Source: Oricola nitratireducens | GTDB lineage: Bacteria > Pseudomonadota > Alphaproteobacteria > Rhizobiales > Rhizobiaceae | Reading direction: 5' to 3' | NCBI RefSeq assembly: GCF_014904745.1 | Contig: NZ_JACZCS010000021.1 | Coordinates: 1 to 64,000 of the forward strand | DNA: 64,000 bases | Part shown: positions 49,497 through 57,798 of the stretch, piece by piece | Layout of the letters: each line of letters begins with the position of its first letter | Position numbering within the stretch: position 1 is the stretch's first letter | Notes under the pieces: model-generated | Seen by the model: the letters and a program-made list of their open reading frames with translations, nothing else | Databases searched by the model: none | Told to the model about the DNA's origin: nothing | Made by a program: the position numbers and the translations under genes

Positions 49497-50453
49497 ATGA
49501 CCCAGACCACAGGCCCCAGACTCGCGGTGATCGGCTGCGGCTATTGGGGCGCCAACCATGTTCGCACACTGGGCGAGATGGGCGTCCTGCATGCCGTCTC
49601 CGACGTCAATATCGAGCGCGCGGAAATGCTCGCCCAGCCCTTCGGCGCGAAAGCCTGCATGCCGGACGAGGTCTTCGCCGATAGCGGGATCGATGCGGTG
49701 GTGCTGGCGCTGCCGGCCCATGTCCATGCCGAATTCGCGTTGCGCGCGATCGCCGACGGCAAGCATGTCTTCGTCGAAAAACCGCTGGCGTTGTCGTCCG
49801 CCGACGGCGCGCATGTCGTCGACGAGGCGGCGACGGCGGGCCGCGTACTGATGACCGGCCATATCCTGCGCTATCACAATGCCTTCGTCGCGCTTGCGGA
49901 ACGGATCGCCGCCGGCGATCTGGGCGAAGTGCGCTATGTCCAGAGCCACCGGCTCGGCTTCGGCAAGTTCCATGCCCGCTTCGATGCGCTCTGGGATCTC
50001 GCGCCACACGATCTTTCGCTGATCCTGACACTGGCCGGCAGCGAGCCGGAGCGGGTGCGCGGCGTTCATCGCGGCGTGTCGATCGGCTCGACCGATCTTG
50101 CCCATGTGCATCTGGATTTCGATGGCGGGATCGGCGCGCATGTCCATGTCTCGCGGCACAGCCCCTATCGCGAACGCCGGTTCACGGTGATCGGGTCGCG
50201 AGGCATGGCGGTATGGGACGATCTCGCCGACTGGCCGCGGAAACTGGCGCTCTATCGCCACTCGATCGACCCCAAGGGCACCAACTGGGACTTCACGCTC
50301 AGCGAGCCGGAATATGTGGCGCTGGAGCCGAATATGGCGCTGACCGACGAACTCGCCCATTTCATCGATTGCATCGGCAGCGGCCAAGCGCCGCAGACGG
50401 ACGGCCGGCAGGGCGTCGCGGTGCTGCGCATTCTGGAACAGGCCGGCCGTTAA
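49497..50453 (+). CDS. Gfo/Idh/MocA-family oxidoreductase
   Basis: A 318-residue NAD(P)-dependent oxidoreductase. The Rossmann motif is LAVIGCGYWGANHVRTL at the N-terminus, EKPLALSSADG is the conserved EKP motif, and a C-terminal substrate domain follows. Start is ATG 49497, after AGGACA. With the DegT-type aminotransferase gene that follows, it resembles WbpB/WbpE-like pairs that make 3-amino sugars for surface polysaccharide, but the substrate is not proven. Confidence 0.85.
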   Translation: MTQTTGPRLAVIGCGYWGANHVRTLGEMGVLHAVSDVNIERAEMLAQPFGAKACMPDEVFADSGIDAVVLALPAHVHAEFALRAIADGKHVFVEKPLALSSADGAHVVDEAATAGRVLMTGHILRYHNAFVALAERIAAGDLGEVRYVQSHRLGFGKFHARFDALWDLAPHDLSLILTLAGSEPERVRGVHRGVSIGSTDLAHVHLDFDGGIGAHVHVSRHSPYRERRFTVIGSRGMAVWDDLADWPRKLALYRHSIDPKGTNWDFTLSEPEYVALEPNMALTDELAHFIDCIGSGQAPQTDGRQGVAVLRILEQAGR

Positions 50454-50605
50454 GGTTTTAGCGTTCACCGCACGTTACAATACGGCGCAGGGATTGATTC
50501 ACCGCCGTCTTTACCTTTGTGCCCGGTTCGGGTTAAGCGGCGCAGTTGGGCGAGAGGACATTTGCGCCGACGGCGATGCCCGAGGCGGCCATTTCTGGGG
50601 TAACC

Positions 50606-51751
50606 ATGCAATTCATCGATCTCGGCGCACAGCGCGCCCGCATTGAGGACAAGATCCAGTCCGCAATCAACGCCGTCATTTCGAGCGGCGCCTTTATCCT
50701 CGGACCCCAGGTGGGCGAATTCGAGCGCCAGCTCGCCGACTATGTCGGCGTCAAGCACGTGATCGGTTGCGCCAGCGGAACCGACGCGCTGCTGATCCCG
50801 CTGATGGCCAAGGGCATAGGCCCGGGTGACGCCGTCTTCGTGCCGAGCTTCACGTTCGCGGCCACGGCGGAGGTCGTCGCGCTGGCTGGCGCAGAGCCCG
50901 TCTTCGTCGATATCGATCCCGATACCTACAACATGGATCCGAAGTCGCTTGAGGAAACGATCGCGATGATCGAGGCCGAGGGCAGGCTGAAACCCCGCGC
51001 GGTCATTCCGGTCGACCTGTTCGGTCTGGCGGCCAACTATGTCGCCATCAACAAGATCGCGGCCAGGCACGGCCTGCTGGTCATCTCGGACGCGGCGCAG
51101 GCAATCGGCGGCGAGGCGGACAACAAGCGTTGCGGCAGTTTCGGTGACGTCGCCTCGACCAGTTTCTACCCGGCCAAGCCGCTCGGCTGCTACGGCGATG
51201 GCGGCGCGGTGATGACCGATGACGACGAACTGGCCGAAATCATGCGATCCGTCGCCTTTCACGGCAAGGGCGCGAGCCAGTACGACAATGTGCGCATCGG
51301 CCTGACATCGCGCCTCGACACGATCCAGGCGGCGATCCTGATCGAGAAACTGGCTATCCTCGAAGACGAGATGGTCGCGCGCCAGCGCGTCGCGGCGCGT
51401 TACCACGCCGGTCTCTCGGACATGGTCAAGGCGGCATCCAACCCGGCCGGCGCACGGTCGGCCTGGGCGCAATATGCGATCGAGCTGCCGGAACGCGACG
51501 CGCTGCAGGCGCATCTGAAGTCGCAGGGAATTCCGTCGGTGATCTATTACGTCAAGCCGCTGCACAAGCAGGTCGCCTATGAACGCTTCCCGGTTGCGCC
51601 GCGCGGTCTTCCCGTCACGGAAGCCAAGCCGAAGACGATCCTGTGCCTGCCGATGCACGCCTATCTGTCCGAAGAAGACCAGGACCGCGTGATCGGCGAA
51701 ATCCGCGCATTCGTGATGGCCAGCCCCGAGCGGCTGGCCGCGGCCGAATAG
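50606..51751 (+). CDS. DegT/DnrJ/EryC1-family sugar aminotransferase
   Basis: A 381-residue PLP enzyme starting MQFIDLGAQRARIEDKIQSA. The PLP lysine is in STSFYPAKPLGCYGDGG, with ISDAAQAIGGE and GCASGTDALLIPL also diagnostic. It transfers an amino group, usually from glutamate, to a keto sugar nucleotide. It follows the Gfo/Idh/MocA gene by 152 bp. In Rhizobiales such pairs are part of the surface polysaccharide gene complement; no further pathway gene is visible here. Confidence 0.9.
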   Translation: MQFIDLGAQRARIEDKIQSAINAVISSGAFILGPQVGEFERQLADYVGVKHVIGCASGTDALLIPLMAKGIGPGDAVFVPSFTFAATAEVVALAGAEPVFVDIDPDTYNMDPKSLEETIAMIEAEGRLKPRAVIPVDLFGLAANYVAINKIAARHGLLVISDAAQAIGGEADNKRCGSFGDVASTSFYPAKPLGCYGDGGAVMTDDDELAEIMRSVAFHGKGASQYDNVRIGLTSRLDTIQAAILIEKLAILEDEMVARQRVAARYHAGLSDMVKAASNPAGARSAWAQYAIELPERDALQAHLKSQGIPSVIYYVKPLHKQVAYERFPVAPRGLPVTEAKPKTILCLPMHAYLSEEDQDRVIGEIRAFVMASPERLAAAE

Positions 51752-51754
51752 GGA

Positions 51755-52939
51755 TCAGCCCGCTTCCGCCATCGCCGTTTCGAGCCGGGCGAGCATGCGC
51801 TCGGCTTCTGGCACGCGTTCGGTCCGGTCGATGAAGCCGCCGCCGAGGACGCGGGCGCCTTCGCCTTCGCCGTCATAGAGCACGCAAGCCTGGCCGGGGG
51901 CGATGCCGCTTTCGCCGACGGACAGTTCCACCCATGTATTGCCGCCATCCGAAAACAGCCGCGCCGGCGCGGGAGAACTTGTCGAGCGGACGCGCGCCAA
52001 CACTTCGAGCCCGCCCGCGCCGATGGCATCGAGCGGACCGCCACCGAGCCAGTTCACATCGCGAAGATGCACGATGCGGGTGTCGAGTGCCTCGCGGGGG
52101 CCGACGATAACGCGGCGCGCGCGCGCATTGAGCTTGACCACATAAAGCGGTTCGCCGGTGGCGACGCCGAGGCCCTTGCGCTGGCCGATGGTGAAACGAA
52201 GGATGCCGTCATGGCGCCCGAGCACGCGGCCGTCGATATGGACGATATCGCCGGCGAGCGCCGCGTTCGGGCGCAGCCTGGTGATGATGTCGGCATAGTT
52301 GCCGTTCGGCACGAAACAGATGTCCTGGCTGTCCGGCTTGCCGGCGACCGCCAGTCCCATCTCGGCGGCGAGCGCGCGGGTTTCGTCCTTGGTCAGGTCA
52401 CCGAGCGGAAAGCGCAGGAAATCGATCTGCTCCTGCGTCGTGGCGAACAGGAAATAGCTCTGGTCGCGATCGGCGTCGGCCGGCCGGTAGAGGGCGCGGT
52501 GGGCGCCGTTTTGGCGCGAGCGGATATAGTGACCCGTCGCCAGCACGTCGGCGTCGAGTTCGCGCGCGGTCTTCAGGAGGTCGGCGAACTTGACCGTCTG
52601 GTTGCAGGCGACGCAGGGGATCGGCGTTTCGCCGGCGAGATAGGAATCGGCGAAATTGTCGATTACCGCCTCGCGGAACCGGCTCTCGTAGTCGAGTACG
52701 TAGTGCGGGATGCCAAGTGTTTCGCACACGCGGCGCGCGTCGTCGATATCCTGTCCGGCGCAGCACGAGCCTGTCTTGCGCACCGCTTCGCCATGATCAT
52801 AGAGCTGCAGCGTGATGCCGATGACCTCGTAGCCCTCGCGGTGGAGCATGCCCGCGACGACGGACGAATCCACCCCGCCCGACATGGCGACGACCACGCG
52901 GGTTGCTTCAGGCGGCTTTGCGATATCGAGCGAGTTCAT
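51755..52939 (-). CDS. mnmA: tRNA-specific 2-thiouridylase
   Basis: A 394-residue protein. ATG 52939 is chosen since similarity begins shortly after it. The PP-loop is [18 protein letters not shown], the catalytic cysteines are in VACNQTVKF and [12 protein letters not shown], and the [13 protein letters not shown] segment lies in the C-terminal barrel. It puts sulfur on U34 of tRNA-Lys, -Glu and -Gln. It is convergent with the aminotransferase gene, their stops three bases apart. Confidence 0.96.
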   Translation of the reverse strand: MNSLDIAKPPEATRVVVAMSGGVDSSVVAGMLHREGYEVIGITLQLYDHGEAVRKTGSCCAGQDIDDARRVCETLGIPHYVLDYESRFREAVIDNFADSYLAGETPIPCVACNQTVKFADLLKTARELDADVLATGHYIRSRQNGAHRALYRPADADRDQSYFLFATTQEQIDFLRFPLGDLTKDETRALAAEMGLAVAGKPDSQDICFVPNGNYADIITRLRPNAALAGDIVHIDGRVLGRHDGILRFTIGQRKGLGVATGEPLYVVKLNARARRVIVGPREALDTRIVHLRDVNWLGGGPLDAIGAGGLEVLARVRSTSSPAPARLFSDGGNTWVELSVGESGIAPGQACVLYDGEGEGARVLGGGFIDRTERVPEAERMLARLETAMAEAG

Positions 52940-53068
52940 CGGTTTTATCTTCGGCTTTCCGCGCCGCATATAGCGGCATAACCGGCAATCTTCCAGTCGT
53001 GACGTTCCGCAACGCCGCAAAAAGCCCGGCGCCCGGGCGCCAAGCCTTACCAAATGCCTACCGCGCCT

Positions 53069-53083
53069 TTAGGTGTTTTTTAA
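53069..53083 (+). promoter_or_regulatory. CtrA-like box upstream of sciP
   Basis: TTAG-GTGTTTT-TTAA matches seven of the eight defined bases of the CtrA site TTAA-N7-TTAA, 55 bp upstream of the sciP start. CtrA control of sciP is established in Caulobacter; here it is inferred from the motif. Confidence 0.45.
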
Positions 53084-53137
53084 AGCTGTGGCCGTAATGT
53101 GGCATCGTTAATGGTCCTTGAGTGTGTAGTGAGTGCA

Positions 53138-53413
53138 ATGACCGACCAGATCCGACCACGAGTCAAATATGTGATCGGGCCCGATGGCAGCCCTTTGACG
53201 ATAAACGATCTTCCGCCTGCAACGACAAGGCGGTGGGTCATCCGGCGCAAAGCCGAAGTCGTTGCCGCAGTTCGCGGTGGATTGCTGAGCCTGGAAGAAG
53301 CATGCCAGCGCTATACGCTGACTGTTGAAGAATATCTTTCCTGGCAGGCCTCGATCGACGAGCACGGCCTTGCGGGACTGCGCACGACGCGCATCCAGCA
53401 ATACCGGCACTGA
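53138..53413 (+). CDS. sciP: CtrA inhibitor SciP (DUF1153)
   Basis: A 91-residue small helix-turn-helix protein. It has RVKYVIGPDGSPLTINDLP, RWVIRRKAEVVAAVRGGLLS (about 30-50) and LSWQASIDEHGLAGLRTTRI. SciP blocks CtrA-dependent transcription by contacting CtrA at its promoters. ATG 53138 matches family length; an in-frame start at 53099 would add 13 unconserved residues. It lies 1.4 kb before ctrA in the same direction, with two minus-strand genes between. Confidence 0.93.
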   Translation: MTDQIRPRVKYVIGPDGSPLTINDLPPATTRRWVIRRKAEVVAAVRGGLLSLEEACQRYTLTVEEYLSWQASIDEHGLAGLRTTRIQQYRH

Positions 53414-53506
53414 GGGCTCGCGGCCCGACGGCCACGGTCTTTCGTCCGTATCAATGAAATCCGCAAACGGCGTCCGCAGGGGCGCCTTTTCGCGTTTGGC
53501 CGGTGG

Positions 53507-53980
53507 TTAGCGGAGCAGCACGGTAGCCATGGCTGCCGATGCCACCGATGTCGCGTAGAACCACAGTCCGGGCTGGGTGAAAGCGTCGGCGAGCCCCGAT
53601 GTCTTGGCGGCGACAATCACCAGCGCGACCAGAAGGACGTCCATCATCGACCATTTCGAAACGGCACCGAGCAGGCGGTGCATGCGTTCATGCACGACCG
53701 GATCGCCGTCGTTGCGCGCCAGGATAGCCTGGGCGACGAGGATTTTCGCGGCTGGAAACACGATGGAAAACGATACGACGAGAAAGGCGAGAAACGCGTC
53801 ACCCGATGTCCACAACTCGCCGATCATTCCGATCAGCGACGGTGTCCGGTCGAAAAACACGAGGTGCTCGAACCGCAGCAGCGGCTGGGTAATGCCCAGG
53901 GCAAGGCAAAAAGCCGAGATCGCGAGCAGCGTTGCGGTGAGTGTGCGCATGGCGCGCAGGTAATCTGCCTCGGGCGTCAA
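53507..53980 (-). CDS. PqiA-like inner-membrane protein
   Basis: 157 residues from TTG 53980 (147 from ATG 53950). Four hydrophobic segments are visible, beginning LTATLLAISAFCLALGITQP, with the paraquat-inducible-protein-A hallmarks FPAAKILVAQ and KWSMMDVLLVALVIV. Single-domain PqiA-like proteins are poorly characterised and are linked to envelope lipid transport or stress. It is transcribed opposite to sciP. Confidence 0.8.
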   Translation of the reverse strand: MTPEADYLRAMRTLTATLLAISAFCLALGITQPLLRFEHLVFFDRTPSLIGMIGELWTSGDAFLAFLVVSFSIVFPAAKILVAQAILARNDGDPVVHERMHRLLGAVSKWSMMDVLLVALVIVAAKTSGLADAFTQPGLWFYATSVASAAMATVLLR

Positions 53981-54014
53981 GGCAAGTGCGGGTTGCGGGG
54001 CCGGCTGCGGCCCG

Positions 54015-54398
54015 TCAGCCGATCATGGCCTTGTGGTGGTCTCCGGCGTGGGCGCCATCGTCACCGCGCGCTTCGCGAACTTCCAGCCGCTCGGCCTTCT
54101 GAAGTTCGGTTTCCGCTTCGAGCAGTTCCGCCTCGGCCGATTCCTTCTGCTGTTTGAGGTCGCGGATCGATGTCGCCAGGTTGTCGCGGCGGGTCCGCGC
54201 GGCTTTCGCGAAGGTCGGATAGGCGAAATGGCTCTGATCGGTGATGCCGGATTTCTTTTCCTCGGCGACGATCTGGGCGTCGAGTTCGTTCGCCATGCGC
54301 TCGAATTCACCGATCATGGTTTCGAGTTGCATGACCTGACGATGCTTTTCGGCCACCTTGAACTGACGGAGGCGGATCATATTGTCCCTTGGCTTCAT
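54015..54398 (-). CDS. fliJ: FliJ-like coiled-coil protein
   Basis: About 127 residues from the ATG near 54398, which follows GGGAG; the longer GTG frame to 54461 is less likely. The whole protein is predicted coiled coil (IRLRQFKVAEKHRQVMQLET, and later RDLKQQKESAEAELLEAETE). FliJ-type flagellar export chaperones have this make-up, and a fliJ-like gene next to ctrA is usual in Rhizobiales. It diverges from ctrA over a long regulatory region. Confidence 0.72.
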   Translation of the reverse strand: MKPRDNMIRLRQFKVAEKHRQVMQLETMIGEFERMANELDAQIVAEEKKSGITDQSHFAYPTFAKAARTRRDNLATSIRDLKQQKESAEAELLEAETELQKAERLEVREARGDDGAHAGDHHKAMIG

Positions 54399-54539
54399 AC
54401 TCAAAACTCCCAGAACCAAAAAACGCAAACGGCCGCCCGGGTTGAGCGGACGCGGCTTCACGAATTGTAAACCAAACCGCCGAAACCGGCTTCTGGTAAC
54501 ACTTCGTTTACGTCCTCCGTTAATGATAGGCCGTAACCT

Positions 54540-54554
54540 TTAAGGCAGAGTAAA
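54540..54554 (+). promoter_or_regulatory. CtrA-like box in the ctrA upstream region
   Basis: TTAA-GGCAGAG-TAAA fits seven of the eight bases of TTAA-N7-TTAA, 263 bp before the ctrA start. CtrA autoregulation is known in Caulobacter and relatives. A further TTAACC sits at 54723. Confidence 0.45.
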
Positions 54555-54586
54555 CCCGAACCGCTTATCCGGGGCGAAATTTTGGT

Positions 54587-54762
54587 GAGTCATTTGAATC
54601 ACTTAGGGCGAATTCTTCATGCAGAGATTCCGATTCTGCGGTTGAAAAAGCAATGTGATTTCATACGCCTGAAGGAATGGATTAATAAGGAATGAAGTCT
54701 TGCCGAACCGGAATATGTTTTGTTAACCATTCCATGCCAGCCTAGGCGCGGATTATTGATTC
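54587..54762. promoter_or_regulatory. Cluster of GANTC (CcrM) sites in the ctrA promoter region
   Basis: Five GANTC sites occur at 54587, 54596, 54626, 54632 and 54758, four of them within 50 bp. CcrM methylates this sequence, and methylation state controls the ctrA P1 promoter in Caulobacter. Such density in a non-coding stretch is far above chance for a site expected about once per 256 bases. Confidence 0.7.
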
Positions 54763-54816
54763 TGCCCCGGGGCTGAACGGGGGACGGGATAGCCGGCGCG
54801 GGAAAAGGGGAAAGAA

Positions 54817-55518
54817 ATGCGAGTATTGCTCATCGAGGATGACAGCGCGATTGCGCAGAGCATCGAGCTGATGCTGAAGTCCGAAAGCTTTAACGTCTAT
54901 TCCACCGATCTCGGAGAAGAAGGCGTCGATCTCGGCAAGCTGTACGATTACGACATCATCCTCCTGGATCTCAATCTGCCCGACATGTCCGGCTACGAAG
55001 TGCTTCGCACTCTGCGCCTGTCGAAGATCAAGACGCCGATCCTGATCCTTTCCGGCATGGCCGGTATAGAAGACAAGGTCCGTGGCCTCGGTTTCGGCGC
55101 CGACGACTACATGACCAAGCCGTTCCACAAGGACGAACTGGTTGCCCGCATTCATGCCATCGTGCGCCGCTCGAAGGGCCACGCGCAATCGGTCATCACG
55201 ACAGGCGACCTGGTCGTGAACCTCGATGCCAAGACCGTCGAGGTCGGTGGACAGCGCGTGCATCTGACGGGCAAGGAATACCAGATGCTCGAGCTGCTTT
55301 CGCTGCGCAAGGGAACAACGCTGACAAAGGAAATGTTCCTGAACCACCTTTATGGCGGGATGGACGAGCCGGAACTGAAGATCATCGACGTCTTTATCTG
55401 CAAGCTGCGCAAAAAGCTCGACGCGGCGTCCGGCGGCGTGAACTATATCGAAACCGTTTGGGGTCGCGGATATGTGCTGCGCGAGCCAGATCAGGTTTCG
55501 ATGGCGGAAAGCGCCTGA
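54817..55518 (+). CDS. ctrA: Cell-cycle response regulator CtrA
   Basis: A 233-residue OmpR-type regulator. The receiver domain has the acidic pair in LLIEDDS, phospho-acceptor Asp51 in [13 protein letters not shown] and Lys in TKPFHKDEL. The winged-helix DNA-binding domain includes [20 protein letters not shown] and [16 protein letters not shown]. It is the master regulator of cell cycle, division and motility in alphaproteobacteria. The ribosome site GGGGAAAG precedes the ATG. A perfect terminator follows. chpT and a receiver protein are encoded next on the other strand. Confidence 0.98.
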   Translation: MRVLLIEDDSAIAQSIELMLKSESFNVYSTDLGEEGVDLGKLYDYDIILLDLNLPDMSGYEVLRTLRLSKIKTPILILSGMAGIEDKVRGLGFGADDYMTKPFHKDELVARIHAIVRRSKGHAQSVITTGDLVVNLDAKTVEVGGQRVHLTGKEYQMLELLSLRKGTTLTKEMFLNHLYGGMDEPELKIIDVFICKLRKKLDAASGGVNYIETVWGRGYVLREPDQVSMAESA

Positions 55519-55551
55519 TCGGTACTGTTTTCACCGGAATTCAATTAAATG

Positions 55552-55580
55552 AAAAACCCGGCCGATCGGCCGGGTTTTTT
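55552..55580. terminator. Bidirectional intrinsic terminator after ctrA
   Basis: AAAAACCCGGCC-GAT-CGGCCGGGTTTTTT: a GC stem flanked by an A-run and a T-run, so it can act on both strands. It separates ctrA from the convergent receiver gene. Confidence 0.93.
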
Positions 55581-55611
55581 CGTGATTAGTGAAAGCGCTG
55601 CTGCGGCCGGA

Positions 55612-55980
55612 TCAGGCCGCGCGCTTCAAATCGTGCAGGCGGCGCGTCAGCTGGGTGCGATCGAACGGCTTTAAAAGGTAATCATTCGCACCGGCGCGTT
55701 TCGCCTTGGTCATCAGCGCCAGGTTCATTTCCGTCATCATCACAATAATCGTCGGCTGTGTCATGTTGCGCATCGAGCGAATATTGCGGATGAATTCGGT
55801 GACTTCCATATCCGGAAGATCGCCGTCCACGATGACGATGTCCGGATGGCCCGAAACAAGGGCGCCAAGCGCCGAATTGGCGTTATCCGCCTCTACGACA
55901 AGATCAGACGGCGTGGTGAGAATTCGTTTCGCCACCTTGCGAACCACACTCGATCCGTCAACAATCAAACACCGTGTCAT
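55612..55980 (-). CDS. Receiver-only response regulator (CheY/DivK-like)
   Basis: A 122-residue stand-alone receiver domain. The phospho-acceptor is Asp52 (IVIVDGDLPDM), with switch Thr in IVMMTEMN and Lys in YLLKPFDRTQL. The N-terminal metal-binding acidic pair is reduced to Asp-Gly (CLIVDGSS instead of VDDS), so phosphorylation kinetics may differ from typical family members. It is encoded between ctrA and chpT, which suggests a part in the CckA-ChpT-CtrA phosphorelay, but no direct evidence exists. Confidence 0.85.
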   Translation of the reverse strand: MTRCLIVDGSSVVRKVAKRILTTPSDLVVEADNANSALGALVSGHPDIVIVDGDLPDMEVTEFIRNIRSMRNMTQPTIIVMMTEMNLALMTKAKRAGANDYLLKPFDRTQLTRRLHDLKRAA

Positions 55981-56129
55981 CCGTTTCTTCCTTCTTATTC
56001 TTCCGCAGATGCGGATCGTCCCCCAAGATGGAGGAGACCATAGCCGGAAAAATTGAAAGAAGCCGAAAACCGGTATCGGGGATTCTAACGTTGTGCTTAA
56101 GGGACTGTTAACGCTGTTCGCCTCGCGCT

Positions 56130-56771
56130 TTAGTCGGCTGCGAACACGATCTTCTCGTCATCGGCGATAATATCGATCGTCATGTCGCCTTCGGAGGCGA
56201 GCAACAGCGTATAGTAGGCCTGCACGGAATGGGCGTCGATCGGTTCGTCGAGCGGCGCGCCGTATTTGGCGGCCGTGTGCAGTTCGTCGAACTTCGGCGG
56301 CACCCGCAGCATCTTGCCTGCTGCCGTGAGGGTGAATTTCGGTGATCCCGAAAGGTCGTCCAGAACGACATCGAGCGTGCCGCCGCGCGGGATGGCGCCA
56401 TTTCCGACGAGGATCAGATTGAGCAGCAGCTTGACCTTGTTTTTCGGCAGATAGGCGCGTTCGCCCGTCCAGGTAAATTCCGGCTTTTCGCCCTGCATGT
56501 ATCCGGTGGCAACCGACTGGGCATCGCCGGTATCGATCTGAACACCGGCCGAGCCCGCCGCGCCGAAGGCGATGCGCGCGAATTGCAGCCGCGCCGATGC
56601 GTTGCGGGCGCTGGCCCTTATCAGGTCCATCGCCGCTTCGTCGGCTCCACCCTCGTCGAGCAATTCCAGTCCGTTATTGATGGCGCCGACCGGCGAAATG
56701 ATGTCGTGACAGACCTTGCTGCACAGCAGAGAGGCAAGGTCAGACGGCGTCAGGGTGAAAATCGACGGCAT
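56130..56771 (-). CDS. chpT: Histidine phosphotransferase ChpT
   Basis: A 213-residue pseudo-histidine-kinase phosphotransferase. The phospho-accepting His22 lies in CSKVCHDIISPVGAINNGLE. The C-terminal half resembles a degenerate ATPase domain (YLPKNKVKLLLNLILVGNGA) without nucleotide-binding boxes. ChpT carries phosphate from CckA to CtrA and CpdR. Its closeness to ctrA fits this role. Confidence 0.93.
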   Translation of the reverse strand: MPSIFTLTPSDLASLLCSKVCHDIISPVGAINNGLELLDEGGADEAAMDLIRASARNASARLQFARIAFGAAGSAGVQIDTGDAQSVATGYMQGEKPEFTWTGERAYLPKNKVKLLLNLILVGNGAIPRGGTLDVVLDDLSGSPKFTLTAAGKMLRVPPKFDELHTAAKYGAPLDEPIDAHSVQAYYTLLLASEGDMTIDIIADDEKIVFAAD

Positions 56772-57057
56772 GTGGCGTGCTCCGGTTTGTCGCGTCGCGG
56801 CGAATCATTCTCCTGTCCCGATACTTGGGTACCACCGGCTGTTTGGATCAGGCAAGAAAGCGTGAAACTGCCGGTGAGAAGCGGGGCGCCGCGTTTTACC
56901 GCAATCAGGCCTTAATGGTGCGTAAACTCCGGCGCGGTAATGCTAACGAAACAGAAATGAGTCCGCGAAACGGACCAGAATCGACACCACAGCGGCAGGC
57001 GCAGAACAAGGACGGCAATGACGAAATGCAAAACGCAAAGCGTTGGAAGGAACCGTC

Positions 57058-57672
57058 ATGACCCATAAATACAGGACGACGTCGAGCGCCTCCGTCGCCA
57101 GCTATCCCCGAATTCTTCCGCTCCTGATGGCATTCGCCGTCGTGATCATGGCTGCGGTCATGCCGGTCAAGGCGCGCGCACAGGCCAGCGAGGCATACAC
57201 CGCCCAGGAAATTGTCGATGCCGGCCACACATTTTTCGGCGCGACGTCGGGTGGTCTTGCCTCGGTGATCGAAAAGATATTCTCCACCTACGGGCTGCCG
57301 AACGGATACGTACTCGGTCAGGAGGGCGCCGGTGCATTCGTTGGCGGCCTCACCTATGGCGAAGGCACGCTCTACACCAAGAACGCCGGCGATCACACGG
57401 TGTTCTGGCAAGGGCCGTCGCTTGGATGGGATTTCGGCGCGGACGGCAACCGCACGATGATGCTGGTCTATGATCTCGACAGCATCAACGGGCTCTATGG
57501 CCGTTATGGCGGCATCGCGGGTTCGGCCTATCTGGTGGCCGGCGTCGGCTTCAACGTGCTGAAACGCGGCAATGTGCTGCTGGTGCCGGTGCGCACCGGA
57601 GTCGGGGCTCGTCTCGGCGTGTCGATCGGGTATCTCAAGGTTACGCCGATGCCGACCTGGAACCCTTTCTAA
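57058..57672 (+). CDS. eipA: DUF1134 envelope integrity protein EipA
   Basis: A 204-residue exported protein. ATG 57058 follows GGAAGGA. A long signal peptide (LLMAFAVVIMAAVMPVKARA, cleavage about residue 44) precedes a compact domain with YTAQEIVDAGHTFFGATSGG, YGEGTLYTKNAG and VLLVPVRTGVGARLGVSIGY. EipA in Brucella is a periplasmic protein that supports cell-envelope integrity, and the family is conserved in alphaproteobacteria; its eipA promoter is CtrA-regulated there, so the vicinity of ctrA is notable. Confidence 0.9.
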   Translation: MTHKYRTTSSASVASYPRILPLLMAFAVVIMAAVMPVKARAQASEAYTAQEIVDAGHTFFGATSGGLASVIEKIFSTYGLPNGYVLGQEGAGAFVGGLTYGEGTLYTKNAGDHTVFWQGPSLGWDFGADGNRTMMLVYDLDSINGLYGRYGGIAGSAYLVAGVGFNVLKRGNVLLVPVRTGVGARLGVSIGYLKVTPMPTWNPF

Positions 57673-57695
57673 GGGGTTTACCACGTAAACAATTT

Positions 57696-57720
57696 GCGGC
57701 GGGCCTTTTCCGTCCGCCGC
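57696..57720 (+). other. Stem-loop downstream of eipA
   Basis: GCGGCGG (57696-57702) pairs with CCGCCGC (57714-57720) around GCCTTTTCCGT. No T-run follows; a possible weak terminator. Confidence 0.4.
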
Positions 57721-57798
57721 CGAATTCACCATAAAGCAGACTGGATTGTTGGCCGTTTCCGTGGCAGATGCTAGCCTTCTGCCCAAGGAACACGGATC

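Noticed and set aside
53507-53980. Start of the PqiA-like gene as a regulatory toxin-antitoxin partner of sciP
   Set aside because: The four hydrophobic segments and PqiA motifs explain it; the genes are convergent, not a toxin-antitoxin operon.
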